A stretch of 64,000 nt of DNA. Origin: CADEEN01 sp963740395 (lineage in GTDB: Bacteria; Pseudomonadota; Gammaproteobacteria; Burkholderiales; Burkholderiaceae_C). The notes below the pieces were generated by a model. It ran no database searches. It had not been told where the DNA came from and was given only the letters and a program-made list of their open reading frames with translations. A program made the position numbers and the translations under genes. The DNA is taken from the NCBI GenBank assembly GCA_963740395.1, contig CAVUEP010000013.1, positions 1-64,000 on the forward strand, written 5' to 3'. This document shows, in pieces, positions 52,434 through 61,296 of the stretch (its first letter is position 1; every line of letters starts with the position of its first letter).

Positions 52434-54596
52434 TCAGACGCGCCCGCCGCTCGTCGGCACCGAGCGCAGGTCCTGGGCCACGCGCCCTTCGCCGAGCACG
52501 ATCACGCGCGACGCGCTGGCGATCGTCTCGGGCCGGTGCGCGACGATCACGCGCGTCAGCGAAAGCTGCCGCACCTGCTGATTGACGATGCGCTCACGGT
52601 CGACGTCGAGCGCGCTCGTCGCCTCATCGAGCAGCAGGATGCGGGGGCGCTTGTACAGGGCGCGCGCCAACAGCAGCCGTTGCTTCTGGCCGCCCGAGAG
52701 GCTGGCGCCCATGTCGCCGACCAGCGTGTGGTAACCCATCGGCATGGCCTCGATCTCGTCATGCACCGCGGCCATCTGAGCACATTCCGTGATCCATTCG
52801 CTGTCGGGCGCATCATCGAAGAAGCAGATGTTCTCGGCCACGGAACCGGCCAGCAGCGCGTCCTCCTGCATCACCGTGCCGACCATCGCGCGCCAGCGCG
52901 CCAGCCCGAGTTGGCGCAGCGGCACGCCGCCCACGCGAAACTCACCGGTGTCCGGCGCGTGAATGCCCAGCATCAATTTCAGGAGCGTCGTCTTGCCGCA
53001 GCCCGAGGGGCCGACGATGGCCACCGACTCGCCCGGCTCGATCGTGAAATTGATGCCCTTCAGCACCTCGGGCTCGCCGTCGGCATAGCGAAAGCTCACG
53101 CCGCTGACTTCGATGCGCGGCGGCGCCAGCGCCTCGGCGGCCAAGTCGCCCCCCTGCCGCGGCAGCCCCTCGTCCTCGGGCGCAGCCAGCACGATGTCGG
53201 CAAGCCGCTCGCCCTGCAGGCGCAGCATGCGCAACTCGACCGCCTTGTCGATCAAGGCGCTGATGCGCTGCGCAAACTGCTCCTTGAACGCGATGAACGC
53301 GAACAGCATGCCGACCGACAACTGCTGATCCATCACCAGCAACGCCCCCAGCCAGACCACCGCAATGCGCTCGACGCCGAACAGCAGCCGGTGCAGAACG
53401 GAGAACATCAACTCGAGCTTGCGCGTGGCCAGGTCGGCATTCATGGTGTCGACGACACGGTTCATGAAGCGCGCCTGGCGATCGGCTTGGCGGTTGAACA
53501 GCTTGATCGACTGCACACCGCGCAGCGATTCGAGAAAGTGGCTCGACTGCCGAGCCTCGTGCACCAGCGCCTCCTCGGTGGCCTCGCGCAGCGGCCTGAA
53601 GAAAGCCCAGCGCAGGGCGGCATAAGCCGCCACCGCCGCCATCACCACCGCCGCCAACGCCACGCTGTAGATCAGCATCATCGCCAGCGTGACGACGACC
53701 AGCAGGCCATCGAGCACGGCTTCGATGAAGTGCGTGGTCAATGTCTTCTGGATCTGCTGTACGGTCGCGAAGCGAGACCAGACGTCGCCGGTGTGCCGCT
53801 TCTCGAACCAGGCCATCGGCAGGCGCAGCAGGTGCGCAAACACGTTCGACAGCCACTGCAGGTTGAGTGTGGCCGACAGATGCAGAACCGACCAGGACCG
53901 GATCGCCGCGGCGCCGACCTGCAGCAAGACCAGAAGACCGAAACCCAGCACCAACGTCAACAGCAGGTCGCGGTCGGCGCTGACGAGCACCCCGTCGACG
54001 ACCCACTGCAGGAAGAACGGGCTCAACAGAACGAAGGCCTCGAGGCCCGCCGCGACCAGGAAGATCTGCGCCAGCGAGCGCTTGAGGCCGCGCACCGGCC
54101 CGAGCAGTTGCTTGAGCGTGACCGTCTGCCGCTCGGTCTTGGCCTTGAAGTCCGCTGCCGGCGTCAGCTCGAGCGCAATGCCGGTGAAGTGGCGCGACAG
54201 CTCGGTCAGCTTCATGCGCCGCACGCCACGCGCGGGGTCGTGCAGCGTGACTCGGTTGCCCCGCACTTCGGTCAGTACGACGAAGTGATTCAGGTCCCAA
54301 TGCAGGACGCACGGCAAGGCCAGTTGGGCCAACTGCTCGGGTTCGGCGCGCAATGCGCGAGGGTTGAAATTCAACTGTCCGGCCATGCGCACCAGGTCGG
54401 CCATCGTGGCGCCCTTGAGCGACAACGAAAAGCGCCGGCGCAGCGTCGGCAGGTCGGTGCGGTAGCCATGCGCCGCCGACACCATCGCGAGACACGCCAG
54501 CGTGCACTCGGCCGCCTCGGTCTGCAGGATCATCGGCGCGCTGTGCCCGCCGAGCCAGCCAGCCAGCGACAGATCCAGCGAATCCGGGCTCGCCAT
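52434..54596 (-). CDS. C39-peptidase-containing ABC exporter (bacteriocin/peptide type)
   Basis: A 720-residue exporter that cuts double-glycine leaders and pumps the peptide out. The N-terminal C39 peptidase has Cys31 (AECTLACLAM), His104 (LNHFVVL) and Asp120 (TLHDPARG). Six membrane helices span about 160-430. The C-terminal ATPase has Walker A VGPSGCGKTTLL, signature LSGGQKQRLLLARAL and Walker B ILLLDEATSALD. The ATG at 54596 shares a base with the hlyD stop. HlyD and a GG-leader peptide gene lie directly upstream, completing a type I-like peptide export system. Confidence 0.9.
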   Translation of the reverse strand: MASPDSLDLSLAGWLGGHSAPMILQTEAAECTLACLAMVSAAHGYRTDLPTLRRRFSLSLKGATMADLVRMAGQLNFNPRALRAEPEQLAQLALPCVLHWDLNHFVVLTEVRGNRVTLHDPARGVRRMKLTELSRHFTGIALELTPAADFKAKTERQTVTLKQLLGPVRGLKRSLAQIFLVAAGLEAFVLLSPFFLQWVVDGVLVSADRDLLLTLVLGFGLLVLLQVGAAAIRSWSVLHLSATLNLQWLSNVFAHLLRLPMAWFEKRHTGDVWSRFATVQQIQKTLTTHFIEAVLDGLLVVVTLAMMLIYSVALAAVVMAAVAAYAALRWAFFRPLREATEEALVHEARQSSHFLESLRGVQSIKLFNRQADRQARFMNRVVDTMNADLATRKLELMFSVLHRLLFGVERIAVVWLGALLVMDQQLSVGMLFAFIAFKEQFAQRISALIDKAVELRMLRLQGERLADIVLAAPEDEGLPRQGGDLAAEALAPPRIEVSGVSFRYADGEPEVLKGINFTIEPGESVAIVGPSGCGKTTLLKLMLGIHAPDTGEFRVGGVPLRQLGLARWRAMVGTVMQEDALLAGSVAENICFFDDAPDSEWITECAQMAAVHDEIEAMPMGYHTLVGDMGASLSGGQKQRLLLARALYKRPRILLLDEATSALDVDRERIVNQQVRQLSLTRVIVAHRPETIASASRVIVLGEGRVAQDLRSVPTSGGRV

Positions 54597-55843
54597 CACA
54601 CGCGAGCGGCCATGCCCAGCAGGGGCTCGATCAACCACTCGTAGAGCTTGCGCCGCTCCACGGGCACGTCGGCGTCGAGCTGCATGCCGGGCGCCAGCGG
54701 TTGCAAGACCCCGTAGGCCGACACCTGCTGGCGCTCCAGCGCCACCGTGATGCGGTACATCGGCTCGCGCGCCGACCCCGCCCAGGGCTGCCCAGCCAGT
54801 TCGGCCGGCTGCAGCGGCGCCAGCGACACCTGCTCGATGCGCCCATGCTGATGGCCGAATTTCTGGTAGGCGAAGGCGTGGTAACGCAGCAACACCGACT
54901 GCTCCGCGCGCAGGAAGCCCACGGCACTCGACGGCGCGTACAGGTGCGCCTGCAGCGCCGAGCCCGCGGGCACCAAGCTGGCCAGCGTGGAGGCCGCAGC
55001 GACCGTTTGCCCTGCAGAGACCAGCACCGCGCTGACGACGCCGTCCTGTGGCGCGCGCACCACCAAACTGCGGCGCGCTTCGCTCTCTGCCTTCATTTGC
55101 GCCAGTTCGGCCCGTTCGCGCTCGATCTCGCCCTGCCTCGCGCCGGACTGCAGGGGCAGGTCGCGAAGCTGCGCTTGCGCAGCGGCGATCTCGCGCTCGT
55201 GCGCGCTGCGCTGACGCAGCTGCGCCTGGCGTTGCGTGCGCAGCCCCAGCAACTCCTCGGTCTTGGCCTGGACTTGGGCCGACGAGACGAAGTTGTCGCT
55301 GCGCAGCGACTCGAGCCGCGCCAACGCCTGTTCGGCCAGCGCGATCCGCTGCGTCAACAGGGCCGACTCGGCATCGAGGCTACCGCGCTCCTGCTGCAGG
55401 TCGGCACGACGGCGCACCAATGCGGCCTCCTGGCTGCTGAGCAAGGCCTGCTGTTGCTGCGCCGCAGCGCGCAAGCTCGACTCGCGGTCCGCCAAGGTGC
55501 GTTGCACCGCGGCCTGCGTGTCGCCGCCGGCGGCGGCGCGGTCGAGCGACAGCACGAAGAGCACGTCGCCGGCACGCACGCTGGCGCCTTCGGCCACGCG
55601 CCGCTCCAGCACCAGTGCATCCTGGGGCGGCGACAGACGGATCACGCCGCTGTCGGGCACCAGCACGCCACTGACGCGCACCTTGCGCGTGTACTCGCCG
55701 AGCGCCAGGAAGGCGCCCACGGCCAGCACCGCAACGACCACCGCGGTGGTCAGCACGGTCAGCGAGAGCGGGCGAACCAGCTGAATCTCACCGACCCACG
55801 AGGTCTGCTGGGCGTCCAGCGCCTCGCGGCGGAAGATGTTCAC
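54596..55843 (-). CDS. HlyD-family periplasmic adaptor of the peptide exporter
   Basis: A 415-residue membrane-fusion protein that joins the ABC exporter to an outer-membrane channel. A short cytoplasmic start and one membrane helix (VLTTAVVVAVLAVGAFLAL, about 28-46) are followed by a long coiled coil (about 115-250) and a lipoyl-like beta region (VVRAPQDGVVSAVLVSAGQT). The start is a GTG at 55843 overlapping the peptide gene's stop (GTGA). No TolC-like gene is in the window. Confidence 0.85.
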   Translation of the reverse strand: MNIFRREALDAQQTSWVGEIQLVRPLSLTVLTTAVVVAVLAVGAFLALGEYTRKVRVSGVLVPDSGVIRLSPPQDALVLERRVAEGASVRAGDVLFVLSLDRAAAGGDTQAAVQRTLADRESSLRAAAQQQQALLSSQEAALVRRRADLQQERGSLDAESALLTQRIALAEQALARLESLRSDNFVSSAQVQAKTEELLGLRTQRQAQLRQRSAHEREIAAAQAQLRDLPLQSGARQGEIERERAELAQMKAESEARRSLVVRAPQDGVVSAVLVSAGQTVAAASTLASLVPAGSALQAHLYAPSSAVGFLRAEQSVLLRYHAFAYQKFGHQHGRIEQVSLAPLQPAELAGQPWAGSAREPMYRITVALERQQVSAYGVLQPLAPGMQLDADVPVERRKLYEWLIEPLLGMAARV

Positions 55844-56001
55844 CAGCCCTTGGTTGGCAGCGACGTGCCGCCGCTGACTTGGCGCAATGCCGGTGCGTCG
55901 AGCTCAATCGGCTGGCGCACTGGCTGAGCTGGCGACTCGGCGCGAGTCTTGCCGACGATGCGTTGAACCCAAAGCCCGACAGTCTTTTGTACCTTGTTCA
56001 T
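55840..56001 (-). CDS. Double-glycine leader peptide precursor (53 residues)
   Basis: An unrecorded small gene. ATG at 56001 has AGGAG seven bases upstream, and its TGA overlaps the hlyD GTG. The product starts MNKVQKTVGLWVQRIVGKTR and carries IELDAPALRQVSGG, which fits the double-glycine leader rule (Leu at -12, Leu at -7, Val at -4, Gly-Gly at -2/-1). Cleavage would release TSLPTKGW, only eight residues. The next two genes encode the adaptor and the C39 peptidase-exporter that would process it. Such a short product is more like a signalling peptide than a bacteriocin (inference). Confidence 0.8.
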   Translation of the reverse strand: MNKVQKTVGLWVQRIVGKTRAESPAQPVRQPIELDAPALRQVSGGTSLPTKGW

Positions 56002-56070
56002 ATGCGCTCCTGATTGGCTGGCGTCGTGGAATCGACACCGGATTCCAGCAGCCTTCGGGCGCGCACGTAA

Positions 56071-56086
56071 CTGTCAACCTTTACAG
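56071..56086 (-). promoter_or_regulatory. Palindromic lux-box-like site upstream of the peptide operon
   Basis: CTGTCAACCTTTACAG (CTGT-N8-ACAG) lies 70 bases before the peptide gene start. It shares CAACCTTTACAG with the site upstream of the LuxR-type gene. lux boxes and LexA boxes share this spacing, so LexA is the alternative; the repeat next to luxR favours LuxR. Confidence 0.55.
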
Positions 56087-56091
56087 GGTCC

Positions 56092-56805
56092 TCAATGAAG
56101 GAGCCCGAGCCTCAGGGCCTTTACCACGGCAACATGTTTCGAATTGCAGTTCAGCTTCTGCATGGCGTTCTGCAGGTGGAACACCGCCGTGCGGTCGCCG
56201 ATGCCCAGGATCGTGCTGATCGCGCTCGTCGTCTTGCCGTCCATGGTCCAGCGCAGGACTTCGAGCTCGCGCGGCGTCAAGGCCGGCAGCTCGGGGCGGG
56301 CACCCTCGGACACCAGCACCCGCATGGCCGTGTCCTGGGCGTGCACGGCAAATAGCTGCAAGTCCGCAACGATCCGTGTCAGTTCGGCTCCGTCGGACGG
56401 CAGCGCCTGATCTCGCTCAACGCCCAAGAGAAAGTGTCGCCCCTCGGGTAGATGCAGCGCCATCGCGATGCCGTTCCGGTACCCGAACTGGGCCTGACGC
56501 TCCCACAACTCCGCGGAGTTGGCGTTCACGTAATTCCGTTGTCCCCAGATGATGGGCACCGTGTGGCGCTTGCAATGCTGTGCGATCGGATCGCGCTTGC
56601 TGATGCTCAGGTCGTCGAATGTCTCAACGTACGCAGCAGGTGCGTTATGTATCGAAACGAACTCAGGCTCACGGCCCAGGCGGTCGACCGCAACCGTCGA
56701 CGCGACCCTGTCGAAACCCAGGCGCTGGGCAAAGCGAATCACCACCGACCTGAACTGGTCCTGGTTCTGCGCTTCCAACACGGATTGGTAGTCGCCTTGC
56801 AGCAT
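56092..56805 (-). CDS. LuxR-family regulator with autoinducer-binding domain (LuxR solo)
   Basis: A 237-residue regulator. The N-terminal domain (about 10-160) has the autoinducer-binding pattern with Tyr59, Asp72-Pro73 and Trp87, and RNGIAMALHLPEG, where acyl-homoserine-lactone receptors have Trp57, Asp70, Pro71, Trp85 and Gly113. The C-terminal helix-turn-helix is LTPRELEVLRWTMDGKTTSA to the end. No luxI lies in the window. The peptide-export operon follows on the same strand 90 bases later, and a related half-palindrome precedes the gene. It may sense an acyl-HLA-type ligand or the exported peptide (speculative). Confidence 0.8.
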   Translation of the reverse strand: MLQGDYQSVLEAQNQDQFRSVVIRFAQRLGFDRVASTVAVDRLGREPEFVSIHNAPAAYVETFDDLSISKRDPIAQHCKRHTVPIIWGQRNYVNANSAELWERQAQFGYRNGIAMALHLPEGRHFLLGVERDQALPSDGAELTRIVADLQLFAVHAQDTAMRVLVSEGARPELPALTPRELEVLRWTMDGKTTSAISTILGIGDRTAVFHLQNAMQKLNCNSKHVAVVKALRLGLLH

Positions 56806-56830
56806 TACTTCGCAGTTTCGCCTGGGTTAC

Positions 56831-56846
56831 CCGGCAACCTTTACAG
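56831..56846 (-). promoter_or_regulatory. Second copy of the CAACCTTTACAG motif, upstream of luxR
   Basis: CCGGCAACCTTTACAG lies 26-41 bases before the luxR start. Its right half and spacer are identical to 56075-56086, while the left arm is CCGG instead of CTGT. By position it could serve autoregulation. Confidence 0.5.
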
Positions 56847-56926
56847 CTATCGGCGGGCCTGATCTTTGTCCACACTCTTTGCCATCGGAGCCACTCGGTT
56901 CCGTTTTCCAACGGCAAGGAGTGCAC

Positions 56927-57301
56927 ATGAATTCATCCTGGACTGTTCGCGCGTGGCCGGCCCTATTGTGGCAGGCCGGTAACCCCTCGCAACTGCAATT
57001 CGATCACGTTGACACGCAGGTCTTCCCGTCCGACCGGGACGATGCACCGGTCTGCGGCCAAACTGTCTGGGCCGGCCCGCTGGACGACGGCCAGGTTGGC
57101 GTGGCCTGGGATTGGGTGCAGGTGTCCCAAGGCGTGGTCGCGATGGCCGACCCGATGTGCGTCGTCAGCAATCTGCGCCTGATCGGCCCGCAGGGTGAGG
57201 TGCTGACGGCCTGGGAGTCCGCGCGGCACCTGAACCAGATCGTCTACGGCCTGCCCTGGCAAGGCGAGGTGCAACGCGCCCTGCACCACCTGAACGACTG
57301 A
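56927..57301 (+). CDS. Small hypothetical protein divergent from luxR
   Basis: A 124-residue soluble protein starting MNSSWTVRAWPALLWQAGNP, with a strong AAGGAG before the ATG. It is rich in Trp and Val and contains WAGPLDDGQVGVAWDWVQVS and SNLRLIGPQGEVLTAWESAR, suggesting a compact beta fold. I do not recognise the family. It is transcribed away from luxR across the region with the second CAACCTTTACAG copy, so it may belong to the same regulon. Confidence 0.55.
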   Translation: MNSSWTVRAWPALLWQAGNPSQLQFDHVDTQVFPSDRDDAPVCGQTVWAGPLDDGQVGVAWDWVQVSQGVVAMADPMCVVSNLRLIGPQGEVLTAWESARHLNQIVYGLPWQGEVQRALHHLND

Positions 57302-57340
57302 GCGTGCGTCGGCGCGCGGGGCCGCAGGCCGCGGGCGCCC

Positions 57341-58507
57341 TCACTTCAATGCGGCTGTGCGCAGCTGGCGTGACACGAAGGTCAGGCCGGCCGCGACGAC
57401 CAGCCCGCACACCAGCAGCGGCACCGCCATGTCAGGCACGCCGATGGCCTCGCCCTTGAGTACACGGTTCATCAGCGTCACCTGGCCAAGCGCCGGCACG
57501 GCCAGATGCCAGGGCGCCTCGCCGCTCTGGTTGAACACGCTCACCAAGGGCAGCAGTGACACGCCCAGAATGACCACGGTGTTGTTGGCCTGCGCCTCCT
57601 TGAAGGTTCTACAGCGAATCGCAATGGCCATCATCAGCGCAGCCAATGCGGCCGCCAGCGGGGCCAGCAGCGCCAGCATCAGGCCCACCTCGCGCAGTCC
57701 GAACTGGAACATCGCGGCCAGCGTCTCGCTACGCAACAGGTACTGCGCGGGCAGGAACGAGAAGCAGCTGAGCAAGGCGATCAGCATGCCCACCGACGAG
57801 ACGGCGCCCCATTTGCCGAGCACCAGCGACAGCCGGGACGCCGGGTTCATCAGCAGCGGCTCGAGCGAACCGCGTTCGCGCTCGCCGGCCGTGGTGTCCA
57901 GGGCCGCATTCAAGGCCCCGTACAGCACCGCCATCAGGACGAAGAAGGGCAAGATGCTGGTCAGGCGCGCGGCGCGCGACTGCGGATTGGCCAGGTCGCG
58001 GTCCTGCACGTCCAGCACCTCCAGTGTCGCGGGGGCCACCCCGCGCAGTGCCAACCGCAGCACCGCTTGCTCGTTGGAGAAGCCACGCAGCAGCCGCGTG
58101 AGCCGGCCGACGCTGCCGCTGGCGCGTTGGTTGGCGCTGCTGGAGACAATCTCGACCAGCGGCGCCTCGCCACGCGCCAACTCCGCTTCGAAGTCCTGGC
58201 CGACGACGAGCACCGGGTCGCCCAGCGATTGGTTGGTCAGCCGCTGCTCGTAGTCGGCGGGTGCCGCATTGACGCGATAGGTCTGGCGCAACAGGTAGTT
58301 CTGCAAAGTAGGCGCCTGCTCGACGCCCGCGACGAGCACGGTGCGTTCCTCGGCGCGCTTCTCGATGCCGGCAACGAGCGCCGACAACGCGATCAGCACC
58401 AAGGGCCCGATCGCCACCGACGACAGCAGCACCACGACCAGCGTGCGCCGGTCGCGCAGGGCGTCGAGCAGCTCCTTGCGAAAGACGATCCACGCGTTCA
58501 TGACCAT
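57341..58507 (-). CDS. ABC-2 type transporter permease (NatB-like)
   Basis: A 388-residue inner-membrane permease with six hydrophobic segments: one near 20-45, the others from about 190. A large outer domain lies between them. The N-terminal MNAWIVFRKELLDALRDRRT and TTAGERERGSLEPLLMNPAS (ABC-2/NatB hallmark) define the family. It partners the ATPase encoded immediately upstream, whose stop overlaps this start. NatAB exports sodium in Bacillus, but relatives export drugs or peptides, so the substrate is open. AGGGAGC precedes the ATG. Confidence 0.85.
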   Translation of the reverse strand: MVMNAWIVFRKELLDALRDRRTLVVVLLSSVAIGPLVLIALSALVAGIEKRAEERTVLVAGVEQAPTLQNYLLRQTYRVNAAPADYEQRLTNQSLGDPVLVVGQDFEAELARGEAPLVEIVSSSANQRASGSVGRLTRLLRGFSNEQAVLRLALRGVAPATLEVLDVQDRDLANPQSRAARLTSILPFFVLMAVLYGALNAALDTTAGERERGSLEPLLMNPASRLSLVLGKWGAVSSVGMLIALLSCFSFLPAQYLLRSETLAAMFQFGLREVGLMLALLAPLAAALAALMMAIAIRCRTFKEAQANNTVVILGVSLLPLVSVFNQSGEAPWHLAVPALGQVTLMNRVLKGEAIGVPDMAVPLLVCGLVVAAGLTFVSRQLRTAALK

Positions 58508-59337
58508 GTTTGCTCCCTGGCGCTGCGCGCGGTCCCTCCGAGAGGGACGCCACCTTCCTTGGGACGGCCCTGCGAAAGGTTCGCTCCTGGGTCGGCATTG
58601 AACGCCAGCTTGACGAAGGTCTCTTCGAAGTCTTGTTCGCCACAGGACGCGTTGAGATCGGCGACGCTGCCTTGCGCCACGGTGCGGCCGTGCGAGACGA
58701 CGATGACGTGGTCGCACAGGCGCTCCACCTCCTGCATGATGTGGGTCGAGAACACGATGCACTTGCCCTCGACGTCGCGCAGGCGCCGCAGCGATTCGCG
58801 CAGCGCGCGCGTGGCCAGCACATCCAGGCCATTGGTCGGCTCGTCCAGGACGATGTTCGGCGGGTTGTGCACGAGGGCGCGCGCGAGAGCGGTCTTCATG
58901 CGCTCGCCCTGGCTGAAGCCCTCCGTTCGCCGCTCCAGCAGCGGCTGCATGTCCAGCATATGCGCCAGTGCATCGGCACGCTGCGACGCGGCGACATCAC
59001 TCATGCCGTGCAAGCGACCGTAGTAGACGATGTTCTCGCGCGCCGTCAGTCGCGCATACAGCCCCCGCGCATCGCTGAGCACGCCCATGCGCGCAAGCGC
59101 AGCCCGCGGCGCGCTGCGCACATCGATGCCGTCCACACGCAACTCGCCCGCATCGGGCGCCAGCAGCGCTGCGAGCAGGCGCAGGGTCGTGGTCTTGCCG
59201 GCCCCATTGGGCCCGAGCAGGCCGGTAATGCGGCCGTCCGCTGCCTGGAAACTCACGCCGTCGACGGCTTGCACCGTGCGCGCCTTCTTGCCGCGGCCCT
59301 GCGAGAAGCGCTTGGCCAAGCGCTGGACTTCGATCAT
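58498..59337 (-). CDS. ABC transporter ATP-binding protein (NatA-like)
   Basis: A 279-residue ATPase of the ABC-2/NatA class. It shows Walker A GLLGPNGAGKTTTLRLL, the signature FSQGERMKTALARAL and Walker B NIVLDEPTNGLDV. The H-loop is FSTHIMQEVERL. The ATG at 59337 overlaps the stop of the upstream hydrolase gene. The C-terminal tail after 255 is low-complexity and overlaps the permease start. Confidence 0.88.
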   Translation of the reverse strand: MIEVQRLAKRFSQGRGKKARTVQAVDGVSFQAADGRITGLLGPNGAGKTTTLRLLAALLAPDAGELRVDGIDVRSAPRAALARMGVLSDARGLYARLTARENIVYYGRLHGMSDVAASQRADALAHMLDMQPLLERRTEGFSQGERMKTALARALVHNPPNIVLDEPTNGLDVLATRALRESLRRLRDVEGKCIVFSTHIMQEVERLCDHVIVVSHGRTVAQGSVADLNASCGEQDFEETFVKLAFNADPGANLSQGRPKEGGVPLGGTARSAREQTWS

Positions 59338-60818
59338 CGTGCGGCTCCGGGCAAGGCAAACATCGGCGGCCTGGGGATGCCGGTCACGCAACTCGCATCC
59401 ACCGCGAGCGCCTCCTCGTCGGTCTGCGCATCGACAAAGCGGAACAACACGTCGCGCATGCACCCGATGGCCATCACGCCGTGGCCGGCATGGGGCACCA
59501 CCGTGTGGCGCGCCTTGGCGCCCAGCGCCGTCGCCGTTCGTTCGCCATGCCGAGGCGGCGTCACCGGGTCGATGCCGCCCGACAGCACCAGGGTGGCCGC
59601 GGGCGCCGGCGGCAGCGTGTAGAAGGCCGCCGGCACGTCCCCGCGAGGCCACGGCGCGCAGACCTCGCGGTACAGAGCAAGGAAACTGTCACCGAAGTCA
59701 GCGCCCGGCCGGTCCGTCGATTGCGCGATGCGCGGCATGTCCTCTGCGCAGACGACCGAGAAGTGCATGCCGGCGGCCATGCGCATGCCGCGTCGCCCGA
59801 CCAGCGCCTGCGCCAGCGCAGCCAGGCCGTCGAAGCGCCCCTGTGTGGCTTCGCCGATCGCTGCGGGCAGCGCCGAGCTCAATGCCGGTACGTACAGCGG
59901 GCCGCGAACCAGGCCCAGCAGCATGTCGCGCGTCAGCGTCAGCCGCTCGCTTCGGTGGGTCAGCGGGTGGCGCAGCTCGACCGAGCGCGGCAATGAGGCC
60001 AGCAAGGCCTGCCAGCGTTCGCGCAGCCGCGGCTCGCGCGCCGCGCAGCCGGGGTCTTTGGAGCAGGCGTCGAAGAGTGCATCGAGTGCGGCCTGGTTGT
60101 CGGTCGAGAACGCGGCCGGCAGCACCATGTCGGGCGGGGCCACGCCGTCGATCACGGCGCGCCGCACGCGGTCGGGGAACAGGCGCTGGTATTCGAGCGC
60201 GGCGCGGGTGCCGTACGAGCCACCGACGAGGTTGATACGCGGCGCGCCCAGGGCCGCGCGCACCGCCTCGACATCCTGCATCGCCAGCGTGGTCGTGAAG
60301 AAGCGCAGGTCGCCGTAGGGCAACGCCTTCAACTCGACCAGACAGGCGGCAAGCCGCTCGCGCTGGCGCTCGAGGCTGAACAACTCCGCCAGCGGCAGCG
60401 CGGGGTCGTCGGCATCGCAATGCAGTGGCGCACTGCGTCCGGTACCGCGCTGGTCGATCAGGACGATGTCGCGGCGATTGGCGAATCGCGACAGCATGGC
60501 CGACACGGCAGGCGCGATCTCGATCGCGCTCTGCCCCGGACCGCCGGCGAAGAAGAAGACCGGGTCCGGCTGCTTGTTGCGCGCCAGCGCGGGCAGCACG
60601 GCATAGTGGACCGCGATCTGCGTCGCCTGCGGTCGTGCCGGGTCGAGCGGGCGCTCCACCGTGCCGCAGAGTGCCTGGTGTTCGATGCCGCGCAGGCGGC
60701 AGGGTGTGGGTCCGGCGTCTGTGGCCAACGCCCGGCTTGGCGCACTTGCCGTCGCGCAGGCGAGCGCGAACAGGCACAGGGCGCGGCCGATCAGGGAGGG
60801 GATTTGCATGGCACGCAT
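59334..60818 (-). CDS. Secreted alpha/beta hydrolase (TAP-like/proline iminopeptidase-like)
   Basis: A 494-residue exported hydrolase. The signal peptide (IGRALCLFALACATASAPSRA) is followed by DPVFFFAGGPGQSAIEIAP (oxyanion region), VLIDQRGTGRSAPLHCD and the nucleophile motif VGGSYGTRAALEYQ. The acid is in VLSGGIDPVTPPRHG and the histidine in VPHAGHGVMAIGC. This is the pattern of tripeptidyl aminopeptidase-like hydrolases. The ABC exporter genes follow directly with overlapping ends. Start 60818 or 60809. Confidence 0.8.
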   Translation of the reverse strand: MRAMQIPSLIGRALCLFALACATASAPSRALATDAGPTPCRLRGIEHQALCGTVERPLDPARPQATQIAVHYAVLPALARNKQPDPVFFFAGGPGQSAIEIAPAVSAMLSRFANRRDIVLIDQRGTGRSAPLHCDADDPALPLAELFSLERQRERLAACLVELKALPYGDLRFFTTTLAMQDVEAVRAALGAPRINLVGGSYGTRAALEYQRLFPDRVRRAVIDGVAPPDMVLPAAFSTDNQAALDALFDACSKDPGCAAREPRLRERWQALLASLPRSVELRHPLTHRSERLTLTRDMLLGLVRGPLYVPALSSALPAAIGEATQGRFDGLAALAQALVGRRGMRMAAGMHFSVVCAEDMPRIAQSTDRPGADFGDSFLALYREVCAPWPRGDVPAAFYTLPPAPAATLVLSGGIDPVTPPRHGERTATALGAKARHTVVPHAGHGVMAIGCMRDVLFRFVDAQTDEEALAVDASCVTGIPRPPMFALPGAAR

Positions 60819-60909
60819 TGTTGACGCGCTGGCGGCGTGTCGGCGCGTGCTCGCGATGAATCACGCGCCTGCCTGCACAAATCAGCGCCGGCCGCAGCTG
60901 AGTGGCGCC

Positions 60910-61296
60910 TCAGGCCAGCATGCGCTTGAGTTCGCCGCTGGCGATCAACTTGGCCAAGTCGCCGGCCCCGCCGATCAGCGTCCCACGCACAAAGATCATT
61001 GGCAACGTCGGCCAGCCGGTCCACATCTTCAACGCGTTGCGGCGACGCCAGCCGCCGAAGTAGTTGCCGTAGTCCAGGTCGTGGTGCGCAATGCCGGCGG
61101 CGTCAAGCGCCCGGCGCGCCCGGCGCGGAAAGGGGTTCTGGCCCATGCCGACCACCACCACGGGGTGCACCGCCACGGCGTGTTGCACTTCCTGCACGAT
61201 GTCGGCATGGTGCGCGGCGATGCGCGCATGGATCGCAGGATGGATGTGATCTTCGTCGAGAACGGCGCGCGGCATGGCGGTTGCGCCCGTGCTCAC
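60910..61296 (-). CDS. Glutaredoxin-like protein lacking the active-site cysteine
   Basis: A 128-residue protein with a glutaredoxin fold: VVVGMGQNPFPRRARRALDA as the first strand and helix, TGWPTLPMIFVRGTLIGGAG with the cis-proline and Gly-Gly glutathione site. Where monothiol glutaredoxins have CGFS, this one has PFPR, so thiol chemistry is unlikely. The closest parallels are Grx4-type iron-sulfur proteins. GTG at 61296 overlaps the stop of the thioredoxin-domain gene, and ATG 61275 is the alternative. Confidence 0.7.
   Translation of the reverse strand: MSTGATAMPRAVLDEDHIHPAIHARIAAHHADIVQEVQHAVAVHPVVVVGMGQNPFPRRARRALDAAGIAHHDLDYGNYFGGWRRRNALKMWTGWPTLPMIFVRGTLIGGAGDLAKLIASGELKRMLA

Noticed and set aside
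52536..54644. 702-residue plus-strand frame opposite the C39 exporter
   Set aside because: Antisense shadow; His/Gln/Arg/Asp-rich, no motifs, while the opposite strand encodes a complete exporter.
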